The notes below the pieces were generated by a model. That model saw only the letters and a program-made list of their open reading frames with translations. It made no database searches and was not told the DNA's origin. A DNA stretch of 64,000 nt, from assembly GCF_003977665.1 (NCBI RefSeq), contig NZ_RYYV01000012.1:62001-126000 (forward strand), given 5' to 3'. How positions within the stretch are numbered: position 1 is the first letter of the stretch; the number at the start of each line of letters is the position of its first letter. Of this stretch, positions 1-8,217 are shown one piece after another. Position numbers and translations under genes: made by a program. This DNA comes from Dyella choica (GTDB lineage: Bacteria > Pseudomonadota > Gammaproteobacteria > Xanthomonadales > Rhodanobacteraceae).

Positions 1-626
1 ACGTTCATTGCGCTTATGGCGGTCCACCAAAGTGCTGCGTAGACCAGCCATAGCAGCACAGTTATCAGGCTGGAGAAGGTAATGCGCTTATAGTGATGCA
101 GCAATTTGCCATAATCCTGGACTCTGGTCGGCAGATGGCGCGTCAATGGGCCAAGGAAGTAGAGCAGCTGCCCACCCCATGCTGGCAGCAAGAGTGCCAG
201 GATGGCGAGCCATTTTTGCCCAAAATGCAGCGCCAGGCCGCAGAGACCCATGCCGACGACGCCAGCCAAATCCAGCGCACGCTCTACAAAGAATCCGGCA
301 ATTGCTTGTTGCCAACCATCGTTATCGCGCTGAGGAACCATCCTGATTTTGAGGATCTCGCCCAGCTGCAGAGGCGTAAGCGAAGCCAGCCCTGAAGCGG
401 CGCCGTTGGCGCAGAACGATAGATATAGTCGCCGGCCGTTGATCGGCAATCCGAGTACGATTAGCCAACGAAGTCCGCGCAAGCCAAAAGCGCAGATAAC
501 CAACGCAAATCCTGAAGCCAAAAAGAAAAACCACTTCACCCGCGTTAGGGTCGCGCCGATCTGACGCCAATCGAACAGGTGAATCGTCCATATCACGCAA
601 CTTGTCGTGACAAGAGTAACGATCAT
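1..626 (-). CDS. Flippase-like membrane protein (lysylphosphatidylglycerol synthase TM family, PF03706-like), 3' part off the window
   Basis: This is an open frame running off the left edge. From the ATG at 626 the protein has hydrophobic segments at about residues 1-18, 30-48 and 130-150, and after a cytoplasmic stretch it shows the motif ASLTPLQLGEILKIRMV followed by VERALDLAGVV. In the UPF0104/AglD-type flippase-like family the corresponding elements are a TPxxLGE motif and an ER-x-LD motif, so the family call rests on these. An in-frame TTG at 650 would add the positively charged stretch NRRLVRT before the first membrane segment and is an equally good start; no clear ribosome binding site decides between them. 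It lies about 30-55 bases after the aminotransferase gene in the same operon. A role in moving or modifying a lipid-linked sugar for the surface polysaccharide is inference from context. Confidence 0.6.
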   Translation of the reverse strand, partial: MIVTLVTTSCVIWTIHLFDWRQIGATLTRVKWFFFLASGFALVICAFGLRGLRWLIVLGLPINGRRLYLSFCANGAASGLASLTPLQLGEILKIRMVPQRDNDGWQQAIAGFFVERALDLAGVVGMGLCGLALHFGQKWLAILALLLPAWGGQLLYFLGPLTRHLPTRVQDYGKLLHHYKRITFSSLITVLLWLVYAALWWTAISAMN

Positions 627-681
627 TGTGCGGACAAGACGACGATTCAAGGCAGTTGTCGGGGCAGGAGGGGGCCGGTCA

Positions 682-1860
682 TCATTCGCTGATTGAACGA
701 TGCATTGTCGGACGGGGCGCAAGGGCGCGCTCCGCAGCTCGCATAACCTGATCCAAATGCTCCTCAATACCTATCCAAAGGGGGAGGCGTACCAAGCGAT
801 CGCTGGTCCCGCCTGTGACCGGCAATTGGCCGACGCTCCGCCCATATCGCGTGCCAGCGGGTGAGCTGTGCAAGGGCACATAATGAAAAACCGTGCCGAC
901 TCCGGCAGCCTTCATCGCTTCAATGAATTGTGTGCGCGCCGCAAGATCGCTCAGGAGTAGATAGTACATGTGCGCATTGTGATTGCAACTGACGGGCACG
1001 ATCGGCCGCCGGGCGAATCCGGCATCCTCGATTGACTCCGCCCAGGCGTGATAGCGATTCCAAATGTCGATACGACGACGCGTGAGCTCTTCTGCTTGTT
1101 CGAGCTGGGCGGCCAGAAATGCAGCGATCAATTCGCTGGGGAGATAAGACGATCCGATATCCACCCAGGTATATTTATCGACTTGACCGCGAAAAAATTT
1201 GCTGCGATTGGTGCCTTTTTCGCGAATGACTTCCGCTCGTTCGATCAAATTCGGATTGTTGATCAAAAGCGCGCCACCCTCGCCGGAAATGACGTTCTTA
1301 GTTTCGTGAAAGCTCAGTGCTGCCAGGTCGCCGAAGCTGCCGAGTGGTCGGCCTTCGTAGGTTGACAAAATTCCCTGTGCCGCATCTTCAATGACGGGCA
1401 GTTCGTGGCGCCTCGCGATCGCCATGATAGTGTTCATATCGCATGAGACCCCGGCATAATGAACGACGCAAATTGCCTTGGTGCGCGGGGTAATGGCTGC
1501 CTCTATCAGGCTTTCGTCGATATTGAGGGTATCGGGTCGTATGTCTACGAACACCGGGACGGCGCCCCTCAATACAAATGCATTGGCGGTGGAGACAAAG
1601 GTGAAAGATGGCATGATCACCTCGTCCCCCGGAGCAATTTCGAGCAGCATCGCGGCCATCTCCAATGCGGCGGTGCAGGAGTGGGTAAGCAATGCCTTGC
1701 CGGCACCGGTTATTTGCTCAAGCAAAGTGTGACATTGCCTGGTAAAGCTGCCGTCACCGGAAATATGCCCGTTGGCGTGCGCTTGCGCGATGTAGTCCAG
1801 TTCCTTGCCGACGAGATAGGGGCGGTTGAAGGGAATCGTCATGTAAATTTCAGTCGGCAT
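682..1860 (-). CDS. wecE: dTDP-4-amino-4,6-dideoxygalactose transaminase (WecE/RffA family)
   Basis: PLP-dependent sugar aminotransferase of the DegT/DnrJ/EryC1 class, expected to convert a dTDP-4-keto-6-deoxyhexose into the 4-amino sugar used in an O-antigen-type glycan. The protein is close to E. coli WecE along its whole length: IPFNRPYLVGKELDY at the N-terminus, LLTHSCTAALEMAA, GDEVIMPSFTFVSTANAFVL, VEDAAQG-type cofactor region (here IEDAAQG), SFHETKN carrying the PLP lysine, and REKGTNRSKFFRGQVDKY. It is 392 residues from the ATG at 1860. A second ATG at 1842 gives MTIPFN, which matches the WecE N-terminus better, and neither has a strong ribosome binding site. The WbqC gene ends 9 bases upstream, so they are probably cotranscribed. 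Family assignment is firm; the exact sugar is not visible in the sequence. Confidence 0.9.
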   Translation of the reverse strand: MPTEIYMTIPFNRPYLVGKELDYIAQAHANGHISGDGSFTRQCHTLLEQITGAGKALLTHSCTAALEMAAMLLEIAPGDEVIMPSFTFVSTANAFVLRGAVPVFVDIRPDTLNIDESLIEAAITPRTKAICVVHYAGVSCDMNTIMAIARRHELPVIEDAAQGILSTYEGRPLGSFGDLAALSFHETKNVISGEGGALLINNPNLIERAEVIREKGTNRSKFFRGQVDKYTWVDIGSSYLPSELIAAFLAAQLEQAEELTRRRIDIWNRYHAWAESIEDAGFARRPIVPVSCNHNAHMYYLLLSDLAARTQFIEAMKAAGVGTVFHYVPLHSSPAGTRYGRSVGQLPVTGGTSDRLVRLPLWIGIEEHLDQVMRAAERALAPRPTMHRSISE

Positions 1861-1869
1861 AGGTGGAGT

Positions 1870-2577
1870 TCATGATCTGCTTTCGCGATGCCCCCAGATG
1901 TAGTGCGGCGCCTGTGGACCGGTGTTGAAGATCAGGTCAAGTACGCTGACTTGATGTTCAAAGGGAGGGTAGAGCTGAGGATACTCAGGATAGCCGCTAT
2001 AAGAATGATATCCAAGATGAATGCCGGCTTCTTCAAAGGCTTTCTGATCAATGTAATCTTGGGCCGACGGACCGGAAACATAGTGGGTGGCTCCGAGGGA
2101 ACGAAGAAGATTCAGCAGGCGATCCTGCCGCTTTCCTTGAAGTCCGAATTCTCGCGAATCCCGGAACTGGGTATTTATTCCAAGAATATCTTTGGCGATT
2201 GTCCGGATGATGAATTGATTTAGCTCCGAGAGCGATCGCCAATAATGCCCGAGATAAATATCCTCGAACACCTTCTGATACATCTTGAAATAAGGTGCTT
2301 TCGCATAACTCTGTTTGATGGAAGTCCAATGCTTGCGCTGCCAGTCGTGGGATCTTAGTTCAACTTCGCATATAAGGCGATCAATGCTTGGTCCGGCCGG
2401 TATGCTCAGCCAAAGAGGCCCATTCGGAGTCTTTACACGATTGCGTGAGCGCCAGTCTGATTTCGTGAACTGGACGTCGTCATAGAAAACGAAAGTGTCA
2501 ACATTCTGGATGATGTCGAAATATCCCTTCCAGGGAAGGTAGGACGATTGAACGGCCCCAACGATATGTTTGCTCAT
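1870..2577 (-). CDS. WbqC-family protein
   Basis: A 235-residue protein of the WbqC-like family (PF08889), found in O-antigen clusters and often beside WecE-type aminotransferases, with no settled biochemical role. Recognisable features are the N-terminal AVQSSYLPWKGYFDII, FVFYDDVQFTKSDWRSRN, and a C-terminal HLGYHSYSGYPEYPQLYPPF segment. The gene sits between the methyltransferase and the aminotransferase and points the same way. Its base composition is low for the window: 2161-2220 has 24 G+C in 60 bases, against 43 in 60 at 58921-58980 in mreB. This fits a horizontally acquired polysaccharide cluster. A 132-base gap separates it from the methyltransferase gene upstream, and I see no gene in that gap. 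Confidence 0.88.
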   Translation of the reverse strand: MSKHIVGAVQSSYLPWKGYFDIIQNVDTFVFYDDVQFTKSDWRSRNRVKTPNGPLWLSIPAGPSIDRLICEVELRSHDWQRKHWTSIKQSYAKAPYFKMYQKVFEDIYLGHYWRSLSELNQFIIRTIAKDILGINTQFRDSREFGLQGKRQDRLLNLLRSLGATHYVSGPSAQDYIDQKAFEEAGIHLGYHSYSGYPEYPQLYPPFEHQVSVLDLIFNTGPQAPHYIWGHRESRS

Positions 2578-2709
2578 GAAGGTGCGGAGGCAACGTACGC
2601 AAATTCGGTAAATTTAGACCAGTTCGCTATTGAAGTCGATGCCATAGTCAAATGCAAAGACAAACGAGCAGGACGATACGGCACGGGCCGGATACGGCGA
2701 TGATCTTCC

Positions 2710-3345
2710 TCATGGTTGCTTCTTGACTAGCATGGTGAACTCGAATAGCCCGTAATCATGTAGCAGCGCTACATTGCGAGAATAGCGTCGCTTACACAGA
2801 TCGAAGAGGCTGCATGGATCTGCGTAGTAGAGATAGTCACGCATTTTATCCGCATCTGAGTAGGTGGTCAGGCAGTTGAAGGCAAAACCGCGAAGGCTGT
2901 TTTGATCTAGCAAATCCAGTGTTGCCTCGATATGGCCGAACCATTGCTCAGGCGATCTGCCGAAGTGAACGTTGAAAATGCCGCTAGCGATACTGTAGTC
3001 AGCAATGCTCTGAGGTGCGCTCCCGATTGCGAATTTCGCGTTAGACAGTCCCGCGTGGCGATTTTTTGCTGACCTGATCATGTCTTCGGCAATGTCGATT
3101 CCGCTGTAGGAAAATGAACTATGCGACGAGGCGAGGAAGCTATAGAGCGCGCCATAGCCGCAGCCGAGATCATTGACTGAAAATGGTTCGGAAGTCTCGA
3201 TAATTCTGCTGAGCTGTTTGAACCTGGTCGTTTGGCTTTCCTCGCCATTCCAGTCAACACCGCGTGCCGTTTCGCCATGTTCGGCAAGCTTGTCGGTAAA
3301 ATACCTGGAAACCTGGCCTAACAGATCATCTGTCTTATTTTCCAT
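2710..3345 (-). CDS. Class I SAM-dependent methyltransferase
   Basis: A 211-residue protein with the Rossmann-type SAM-binding motif I at VNDLGCGYGALYSFL (about residues 57-71), followed by an acidic strand end GIDIAEDMI that would hold the ribose hydroxyls. No membrane segment or signal peptide is visible. Its first 11 bases overlap the end of the GT2 gene, which implies translational coupling, and it precedes the WbqC and WecE-like genes. Methyltransferases of this kind recur beside WecE and WbqC in O-antigen clusters, so methylation of a sugar or aminosugar in the same pathway is a reasonable inference. The substrate cannot be read from the sequence. Confidence 0.82.
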   Translation of the reverse strand: MENKTDDLLGQVSRYFTDKLAEHGETARGVDWNGEESQTTRFKQLSRIIETSEPFSVNDLGCGYGALYSFLASSHSSFSYSGIDIAEDMIRSAKNRHAGLSNAKFAIGSAPQSIADYSIASGIFNVHFGRSPEQWFGHIEATLDLLDQNSLRGFAFNCLTTYSDADKMRDYLYYADPCSLFDLCKRRYSRNVALLHDYGLFEFTMLVKKQP

Positions 3346-4255
3346 AGATTTGCCTCACGATAGTGTAAGGGCGACGCTTGGTTTCGGAGAATATCTTTGA
3401 CAGATAAATGCCAACAACGCCTATAAACGAAATGATGAGGCCGCCGATGAGCCAGATTGACGACATCACGGATGTCCAGCCAATCAATGGCCTGGAGAAA
3501 AAAAGCCATCGGAATATCAGGTAAATCGTGTAAATGATGGATGATAGAGATATGAACAATCCCGTATAAAAAATGCCGACAAGTGGCGCGTTGCTGAATG
3601 AGGTGATCGAATCGACGAACAGGGACAGCTTCTTTCGAAGCGAGTAGGTGGTGGTGCTCGTGTTGTGCTTGTTGATCGGTTTTGGGATTTGGGTAAAACC
3701 GGTTATATACCATAAACCATTTATGAAGATTTCCCTTTCTTCATGACGCAATAATGCATCAACGTAACGACGGGTCATCAGCCGAGCAGTAACGGCGTTC
3801 GCTGGCAGCGCCAGTCCAGTGGTTGCACGGAACAGGACATAGAACCATTGGCCAGTCCAACGCTCGACCCATCCACCCTTGCGCTGCGCTTGAACACCAT
3901 ATACAACGTCGCAAGGCTCGTTTTGCATCTGCGCGGCAAAAATACCTAAGTATTCAGGTTCCTCTTCCAGGTCGACGTCGATGAGAAAGACTCGTTCGCC
4001 TCTCGATTGCGCGAGACCAGTCATCATGGCCTTATGATGCCCAAAGTTGCGGGAGAGATCGACTACGACGACATGGTCATCGGTCTCAGTAAGTGCTACG
4101 GCTAGGCCAAGGCTGTCATCGGGCGATCCGTCGTTGACCAGCACGATTTCGAACTCCTCACCTACGAGTTCCCGAGCCTGTTCGCTCGCTCTGCGATGAA
4201 ACTCAGCGAGATAGGGTGCTGAATGGTAGAGCGTGGCGACGATGGAGAGTTTCAT
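3335..4255 (-). CDS. Family 2 glycosyltransferase, GtrB/ArnC-like (polyprenyl-phosphate sugar synthase type)
   Basis: A 306-residue protein with a GT-A fold N-terminus: LVNDGSPDDSL (nucleotide-binding aspartate), LSRNFGHHKAMMTGL and LIDVDLEEEPE in place of the usual DADLQDPPE. Two transmembrane helices follow at about 228-255 and 262-292, the hallmark of enzymes that load a sugar onto undecaprenyl phosphate at the cytoplasmic face. The gene follows the GT-C protein after 76 bases and overlaps the methyltransferase gene. A GtrB-like donor enzyme plus a GT-C membrane transferase is the usual pair for periplasmic decoration of a surface polysaccharide. The GtrA-type flippase normally completing the set is not seen, but the flippase-like protein at 1-626 could serve; that is inference. 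Confidence 0.88.
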   Translation of the reverse strand: MKLSIVATLYHSAPYLAEFHRRASEQARELVGEEFEIVLVNDGSPDDSLGLAVALTETDDHVVVVDLSRNFGHHKAMMTGLAQSRGERVFLIDVDLEEEPEYLGIFAAQMQNEPCDVVYGVQAQRKGGWVERWTGQWFYVLFRATTGLALPANAVTARLMTRRYVDALLRHEEREIFINGLWYITGFTQIPKPINKHNTSTTTYSLRKKLSLFVDSITSFSNAPLVGIFYTGLFISLSSIIYTIYLIFRWLFFSRPLIGWTSVMSSIWLIGGLIISFIGVVGIYLSKIFSETKRRPYTIVRQIYGK

Positions 4256-4331
4256 GTGGATGCTTGTTTCATTTGGCAGCGGACGTCCAGGCAGCGGTTG
4301 GACTGGGCGATGGCAATCTTCATCGTTGTGC

Positions 4332-5876
4332 TTATCTCTTGGCTCTGTAAATTTGATAATAGGGATTCGGAGAGCCAGGAAGCAGGGTGAAGTTGTTTAG
4401 GATGTATTGGTATATAAGCGGGTGCGTATTTTTAAAGCGCAACGCCTCGTGCTCATCGAGCGGCATGTCGTAGATTAATGCAAATCCCGGATTCGAAGCT
4501 TCAATTCGTCGGATCTCATCCAACTCGAACGCTTCCGAGCGTGGGAGCAAGGGATAGATTTCCCACATCGGCGATTTTTGTTCGAGCAAAGCGTAAGCTC
4601 CAGGCCAGAAGGGGGCTGCGATAAAGCCGCGCCCTTGTTTCGCGTATTTGTCGGCGAGGCTACGCAAAAGCGCTATGTCCTGGGCTGTTCCAGGATCGAT
4701 TTTCAAGGTGCTGTGGGAAATTTTGACCTCGGCGCACTTTGCCTCTCTACATTCCCATCCGGGCTGAAAGGGGGTCATTACCCATACGCTTGCAACGCAG
4801 AGAGCCAATACCAAGGGCCATTTGATTCGTCCTGGCTGATAGGAAAGCAGCACCAGGACACCGATCAGCATCGGAAAGACACCCTGCGCCAGATGGCTGA
4901 CGTCGGCTCTGGAAAATGCAAAGTGCGCGTACGGTAGCGTCAAAAATGACGCAGGTACTAGCGCTGGAGCAACCGGCCGGCGTAGCAGTTTTTGCTTAAC
5001 CACCCATAGTGTGGCAAACGTGCCGAAGACGAGTATGCTCATGAAAAAGACGCCAATTAATATTCCTCGAATGGCGTCCTCGGCGGGTAAAGAGGTGAGG
5101 CTGACCGACCATGGCCACGGCACAGGCAGCGGGATATTCGTGGCCTTGACTTCGAACAAATAGCGAACGTCCTCCAGGAACGCGGCGGGAAACCCGGGGA
5201 CCAGAATCAACATGAGCAATATGGGGCTATAGCCAGTTAGGACGCCCACCGACCAGAGCATCAGTACTCTGGCAAGATGAGTTGGGTCAGAGCGTTTGAT
5301 GCTTAGCCAGCAAAGGATGCCGAGGCTGCCCACCGCACCATATACGCCGTGATTTCGTCCAAAGACGGCAGCCAAGCCCACCACAAAGCCCGCTAAAAAG
5401 TAGCTCCGACCGCTGGTTTTTTCGACGAGATGGGTAAGCGCGCCAATTAGAAAGATTGACAACGAAATATCAAAGAGCTTGTGGCGTGGATACATCCACA
5501 CTATCAATATCACCGCTGAGAGAAGCAGATAAACAAAACTCCGCCCTTTGACGGTACGTGCAATGAGCAAAAGTCCCACCGACAAGCCCATTGCCTGGAA
5601 GATCGCAAGGGCTGCACGTAGAACCATGATCCCGTTGTTGCCGCATAGATGCATGAGCGCGGCAGCCCAATAGTAGCGACCAGGGTCATAAGCCATGAAG
5701 TCGCGTATGGGGACCTCCCCCAGCATGACCCGCTGAGCGCCATACCAAAGAAAGCCTTCATCCCAGAGGCTGAAGCTATTGTTGCCTTGCCAGACAAAGA
5801 GGGCTATGACGGCGATGGATGCCAATGCCATCATCGGCAGTGGCCCGAACCGGTCATGATTGAATGCTGATGGCAA
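4332..5876 (-). CDS. GT-C fold integral membrane glycosyltransferase (ArnT/PMT-like)
   Basis: A 514-residue polytopic protein with about ten hydrophobic segments between residues 15 and 360 and a soluble C-terminal region of about 150 residues. Just after the first membrane helix it has FSLWDEGFLWYGAQ. An acidic pair in this first periplasmic loop is the usual catalytic signature of GT-C enzymes that take sugar from a polyprenyl-phosphate donor. It is the first gene of the low-GC operon. The longest frame begins with TTG at 5876; the ATG pair at 5834/5831 (MMALASIAV) lies just before the first helix and may be the real start, as no strong ribosome binding site is visible for either. It probably acts with the GT2 downstream in the operon to add a sugar in the periplasm. 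Confidence 0.75.
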   Translation of the reverse strand: MPSAFNHDRFGPLPMMALASIAVIALFVWQGNNSFSLWDEGFLWYGAQRVMLGEVPIRDFMAYDPGRYYWAAALMHLCGNNGIMVLRAALAIFQAMGLSVGLLLIARTVKGRSFVYLLLSAVILIVWMYPRHKLFDISLSIFLIGALTHLVEKTSGRSYFLAGFVVGLAAVFGRNHGVYGAVGSLGILCWLSIKRSDPTHLARVLMLWSVGVLTGYSPILLMLILVPGFPAAFLEDVRYLFEVKATNIPLPVPWPWSVSLTSLPAEDAIRGILIGVFFMSILVFGTFATLWVVKQKLLRRPVAPALVPASFLTLPYAHFAFSRADVSHLAQGVFPMLIGVLVLLSYQPGRIKWPLVLALCVASVWVMTPFQPGWECREAKCAEVKISHSTLKIDPGTAQDIALLRSLADKYAKQGRGFIAAPFWPGAYALLEQKSPMWEIYPLLPRSEAFELDEIRRIEASNPGFALIYDMPLDEHEALRFKNTHPLIYQYILNNFTLLPGSPNPYYQIYRAKR

Positions 5877-6941
5877 CCGCTATCTCCCAAGCGTGAAATG
5901 TATCGTTCTAGCCTGCTACGCGACGTCTAACCGGCGCTTTTCTGGTCTGATCTCGATGTCGCCAGGCAGCTCGATAAACGGTGGCGGAGGCCGAATCAAC
6001 TCAGTGCATGCTCGGTCGGCGCCCAGGGCGCCGATCCGGCATTCTCGATAACGAATTCTCGACTGCCGCTGACGTTATCGGACCAGATGCATTCGTACTC
6101 AACAGGAATATTGCGGCCACCATCGAGGCGAGTAAAGGCGTGCTTGGTTCAAAGCGATGATCCCCTGCGAACTTTCAAGAATTTTTTCCGTCTGATGCAG
6201 ACGTTTGACCTTCGGACTTTTGAAATGATCATCCAGATTCCGATGAAATTGAGGTGAATTCATCGAAATCTGACGAGAATCCGTCAGTTTTGCGTCAGCT
6301 AACGGGTTAAAATGTTGCGCCGCGGCAATGTTTGGCGGGGTTCAGTCGAGGAGTGAACCCTGGTGCTCACGGGTCGGTCTCGGCAAGTTTGTGGAGATGG
6401 CCTGTTGCGGCACCGTGGGATGCTAGACCAATTGGATTACTGCTGCCTGACGTCATGCTGTCTCCTTGCTTACAACACCTTGGCATGGCGGGGCTGGAAT
6501 CGAGAGGATGTAGATGCACGCAGACTACCTAGCGTTCGTTAGTCTCACGCATAAGAGAGTTTTGGGGCGGGAGTCGTGCGCAGGATGATTTTGCAAATGT
6601 TCAGCCCGCCGCTACCACGTCGAACCCGAAGTTGCTTTTTTGTTACAGTGGCCGGCCGTTGCGCGCAGCCAGTCAATGACCGGGATAGCGGTACTCTGGG
6701 GCCACAGGCGGCCCACGGAAGTCGACGAGCAAGAGTAAAGTGTAGCCGGGCACGCCGCTGCCCAGAATTCAGTGGCGTTATGCCGGAAGACAATTTTCAT
6801 CGATGAGGCGTGAAAGGAATTGCCGCGAGGTTGCGCCCTCGCGGCAAAAATGAAGCATTCCGGGACATCAGCAGGGTGGTCGCTGGTGTCTTCTGGCTGC
6901 AATTCTGTTGGAATCCGCCATTTGCAAATTCCGAGGTATGG
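5877..6941. other. 1.06-kb region without a recognised gene
   Basis: No frame here has both a plausible start and protein-like composition. On the minus strand, 5996-6148 is an open stretch of about 50 codons with reasonable composition (for example VEYECIWSDNVSG) but no start codon, and a second frame continues to a TAG near 5925, so this may be a decayed gene end. The region must hold the promoter of the polysaccharide operon that starts at 5876 and, at its far end, the terminator of the beta-helix gene. AT-rich DNA at about 6180-6320 is a candidate promoter zone, but I cannot place -35 and -10 boxes with confidence. Confidence 0.4.
6820..6847 (-). terminator. Hairpin terminator of the beta-helix gene
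   Basis: An 11-bp perfect stem (TTGCCGCGAGG / CCTCGCGGCAA) with a 6-base loop lies about 95 bases past the stop of the beta-helix gene. On the minus strand it is followed by the pyrimidine-rich TTCCTTTC. It is the only strong hairpin downstream of that gene. Confidence 0.55.
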
Positions 6942-7835
6942 CTAGTAGACGCTCATTTGAGCGTTCGGCGCGCCCGGGGTCGAGTTGGCGACCTGATGAT
7001 TATTGCCCGCGCTTACGACCACGCCACCGCCGGATCCGATGGCGACATTATTGTTAAAGAAGTCCACGTTGGATATACCGACCGATCCGCTGGGGGAGTC
7101 GGCCTGCACTGCCGTACCGTTGAATGAGAACACGCTGCTCTCCACGTTGATAGTGCCAACCTCCGCATGCGCGGCATACGAGGAATTGTTCTGGAACATG
7201 GAGCGCGTCACGTCGATATGCCCACGCAAAGTATGCAGGGCTGTTACGGTCCCTTGAATGGTGACATCCTTCAAGGCCACTGCAATGGGGCCGGGTCCCG
7301 TGGTTCCGTCGATGACAACGCCCTGGCTTCCGCCTGTGATGGTCGAGTTTTGTACAAGCACGTAACCGGTGTTGCTCAGGCTCACCTCGATGTCGTTGCT
7401 GGTGAATCCGTCGAAAGTACAGTGGTCGATGATTACATTTCCGGCGCTATTGATCAGCACACCATCCAAGCCCGAGCCTATTCCGCTGAAATGGAGATTT
7501 CGCAGAATGACGGTGTCGGTAGGGCCGGCGGCAATGACAATGCCATTGGTGCCAGTCACGAGCGTGCTAGCCAGTTCACCATCCCCATCAATGATGATCC
7601 CCTTTGTAATGGTCAGGGCCCCAAATCCACCGGGGTCGAGGACCGAAATTTGACCGTTGGCAGTGGTCTTAGAAATAGCGCCTGCATAGGTCTTGCATGG
7701 AGCGGTTCTGCTGCAAGGATTGGCGTCGTCGCCAACACCCGAAACCCAAGTGCGAGTGGCCTGGGCATGCGCTGCCGTTGCGAACGCAAACGACATAACA
7801 AGCGTCGCCAGGAATGGCTTCAATAGACTTTTCAT
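6942..7835 (-). CDS. Secreted right-handed parallel beta-helix protein (pectin-lyase-like fold)
   Basis: The start at 7835 is chosen because it gives a clean signal peptide (MKSLLKPFLATLVMSF then ATAAHA-QA) and has GGGGA about 6 bases upstream; the frame stays open further upstream without merit. The mature protein of about 275 residues opens with TWVSGVGDDANPCSRTAPCKTYAGAI, split here as TWVSGVGDDANPCSRTA and CKTYAGAI, with two cysteines. It then shows repeated short strands rich in V, I, N and G (IIIDGDG, VILRNLHFSGI, VIIDHCTFDGF, VLVQNSTITGG, VALKDVTIQG), the rung pattern of a parallel beta-helix. No pectate-lyase catalytic residues can be identified, so carbohydrate binding or lysis is only possible, not shown. 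A CRP/Clp-type site about 120 bases upstream suggests regulated export. Confidence 0.8.
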   Translation of the reverse strand: MKSLLKPFLATLVMSFAFATAAHAQATRTWVSGVGDDANPCSRTAPCKTYAGAISKTTANGQISVLDPGGFGALTITKGIIIDGDGELASTLVTGTNGIVIAAGPTDTVILRNLHFSGIGSGLDGVLINSAGNVIIDHCTFDGFTSNDIEVSLSNTGYVLVQNSTITGGSQGVVIDGTTGPGPIAVALKDVTIQGTVTALHTLRGHIDVTRSMFQNNSSYAAHAEVGTINVESSVFSFNGTAVQADSPSGSVGISNVDFFNNNVAIGSGGGVVVSAGNNHQVANSTPGAPNAQMSVY

Positions 7836-7952
7836 CACATTTCCCCTTGGAAGTAAATCGTGCAACGCACGTAACGTCCAGCCGCAAAGCAGATTGGACT
7901 TTACGGCGCCCCTTGAGCCCATGCGGGCCAGGGGCGAAGGATAAACCAATAT

Positions 7953-7968
7953 TGTGACTTAAATCACA
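7953..7968. promoter_or_regulatory. CRP/Clp-type operator upstream of the beta-helix gene
   Basis: TGTGACTTAAATCACA is a perfect TGTGA-N6-TCACA match to the CRP family consensus, set in a longer palindrome CCAATA...TATTGG. It is centred about 125 bases upstream of the beta-helix start codon and about 257 bases past the end of etfA. In Xanthomonadales the CRP homologue Clp, which is released from DNA by c-di-GMP, recognises the same consensus and controls extracellular enzymes. I could not place a convincing -10 box between this site and the gene. Confidence 0.75.
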
Positions 7969-8191
7969 ATTATTGGAGCTGCAATTTGGGTGGCCGGCGC
8001 GCCAGCCTTCTGGAAAGCCTCTTGTGACAGTTTCCGCTGACGGCCGACAAACCTGGGGGAGGGGAAGACGACGAAGCCGGCCCTGCGGCGGACTCGGATC
8101 GCCAGCGCTCCTCGCTTTTTGGGTACGAAGGGCGTCTGTATCAGGTGGCAGCGGAGCCAGCGTAAAGGCGGAGGGAATCGTCTCGGCGCGA

Positions 8192-8212
8192 GGGCGGCAC
8201 CCGGTGCCGCCC
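8192..8212. terminator. GC-rich hairpin at the end of etfA
   Basis: Stem GGGCGGCA / TGCCGCCC around the 5-base loop CCCGG begins 5 bases beyond the etfA stop. Six T follow it on the plus strand, so as an intrinsic terminator it would work best on plus-strand (antisense) transcription into etfA. On the minus strand it is a stem preceded by A-residues and may protect or end the etf transcript. Confidence 0.5.
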
Positions 8213-8217
8213 TTTTT

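Noticed and set aside
6415-6470. tRNA-like words (AATTGGTCTAGCA on the minus strand) in the 5.9-6.9 kb gap
   Set aside because: No acceptor stem, T-arm or CCA-adjacent structure could be built around it.
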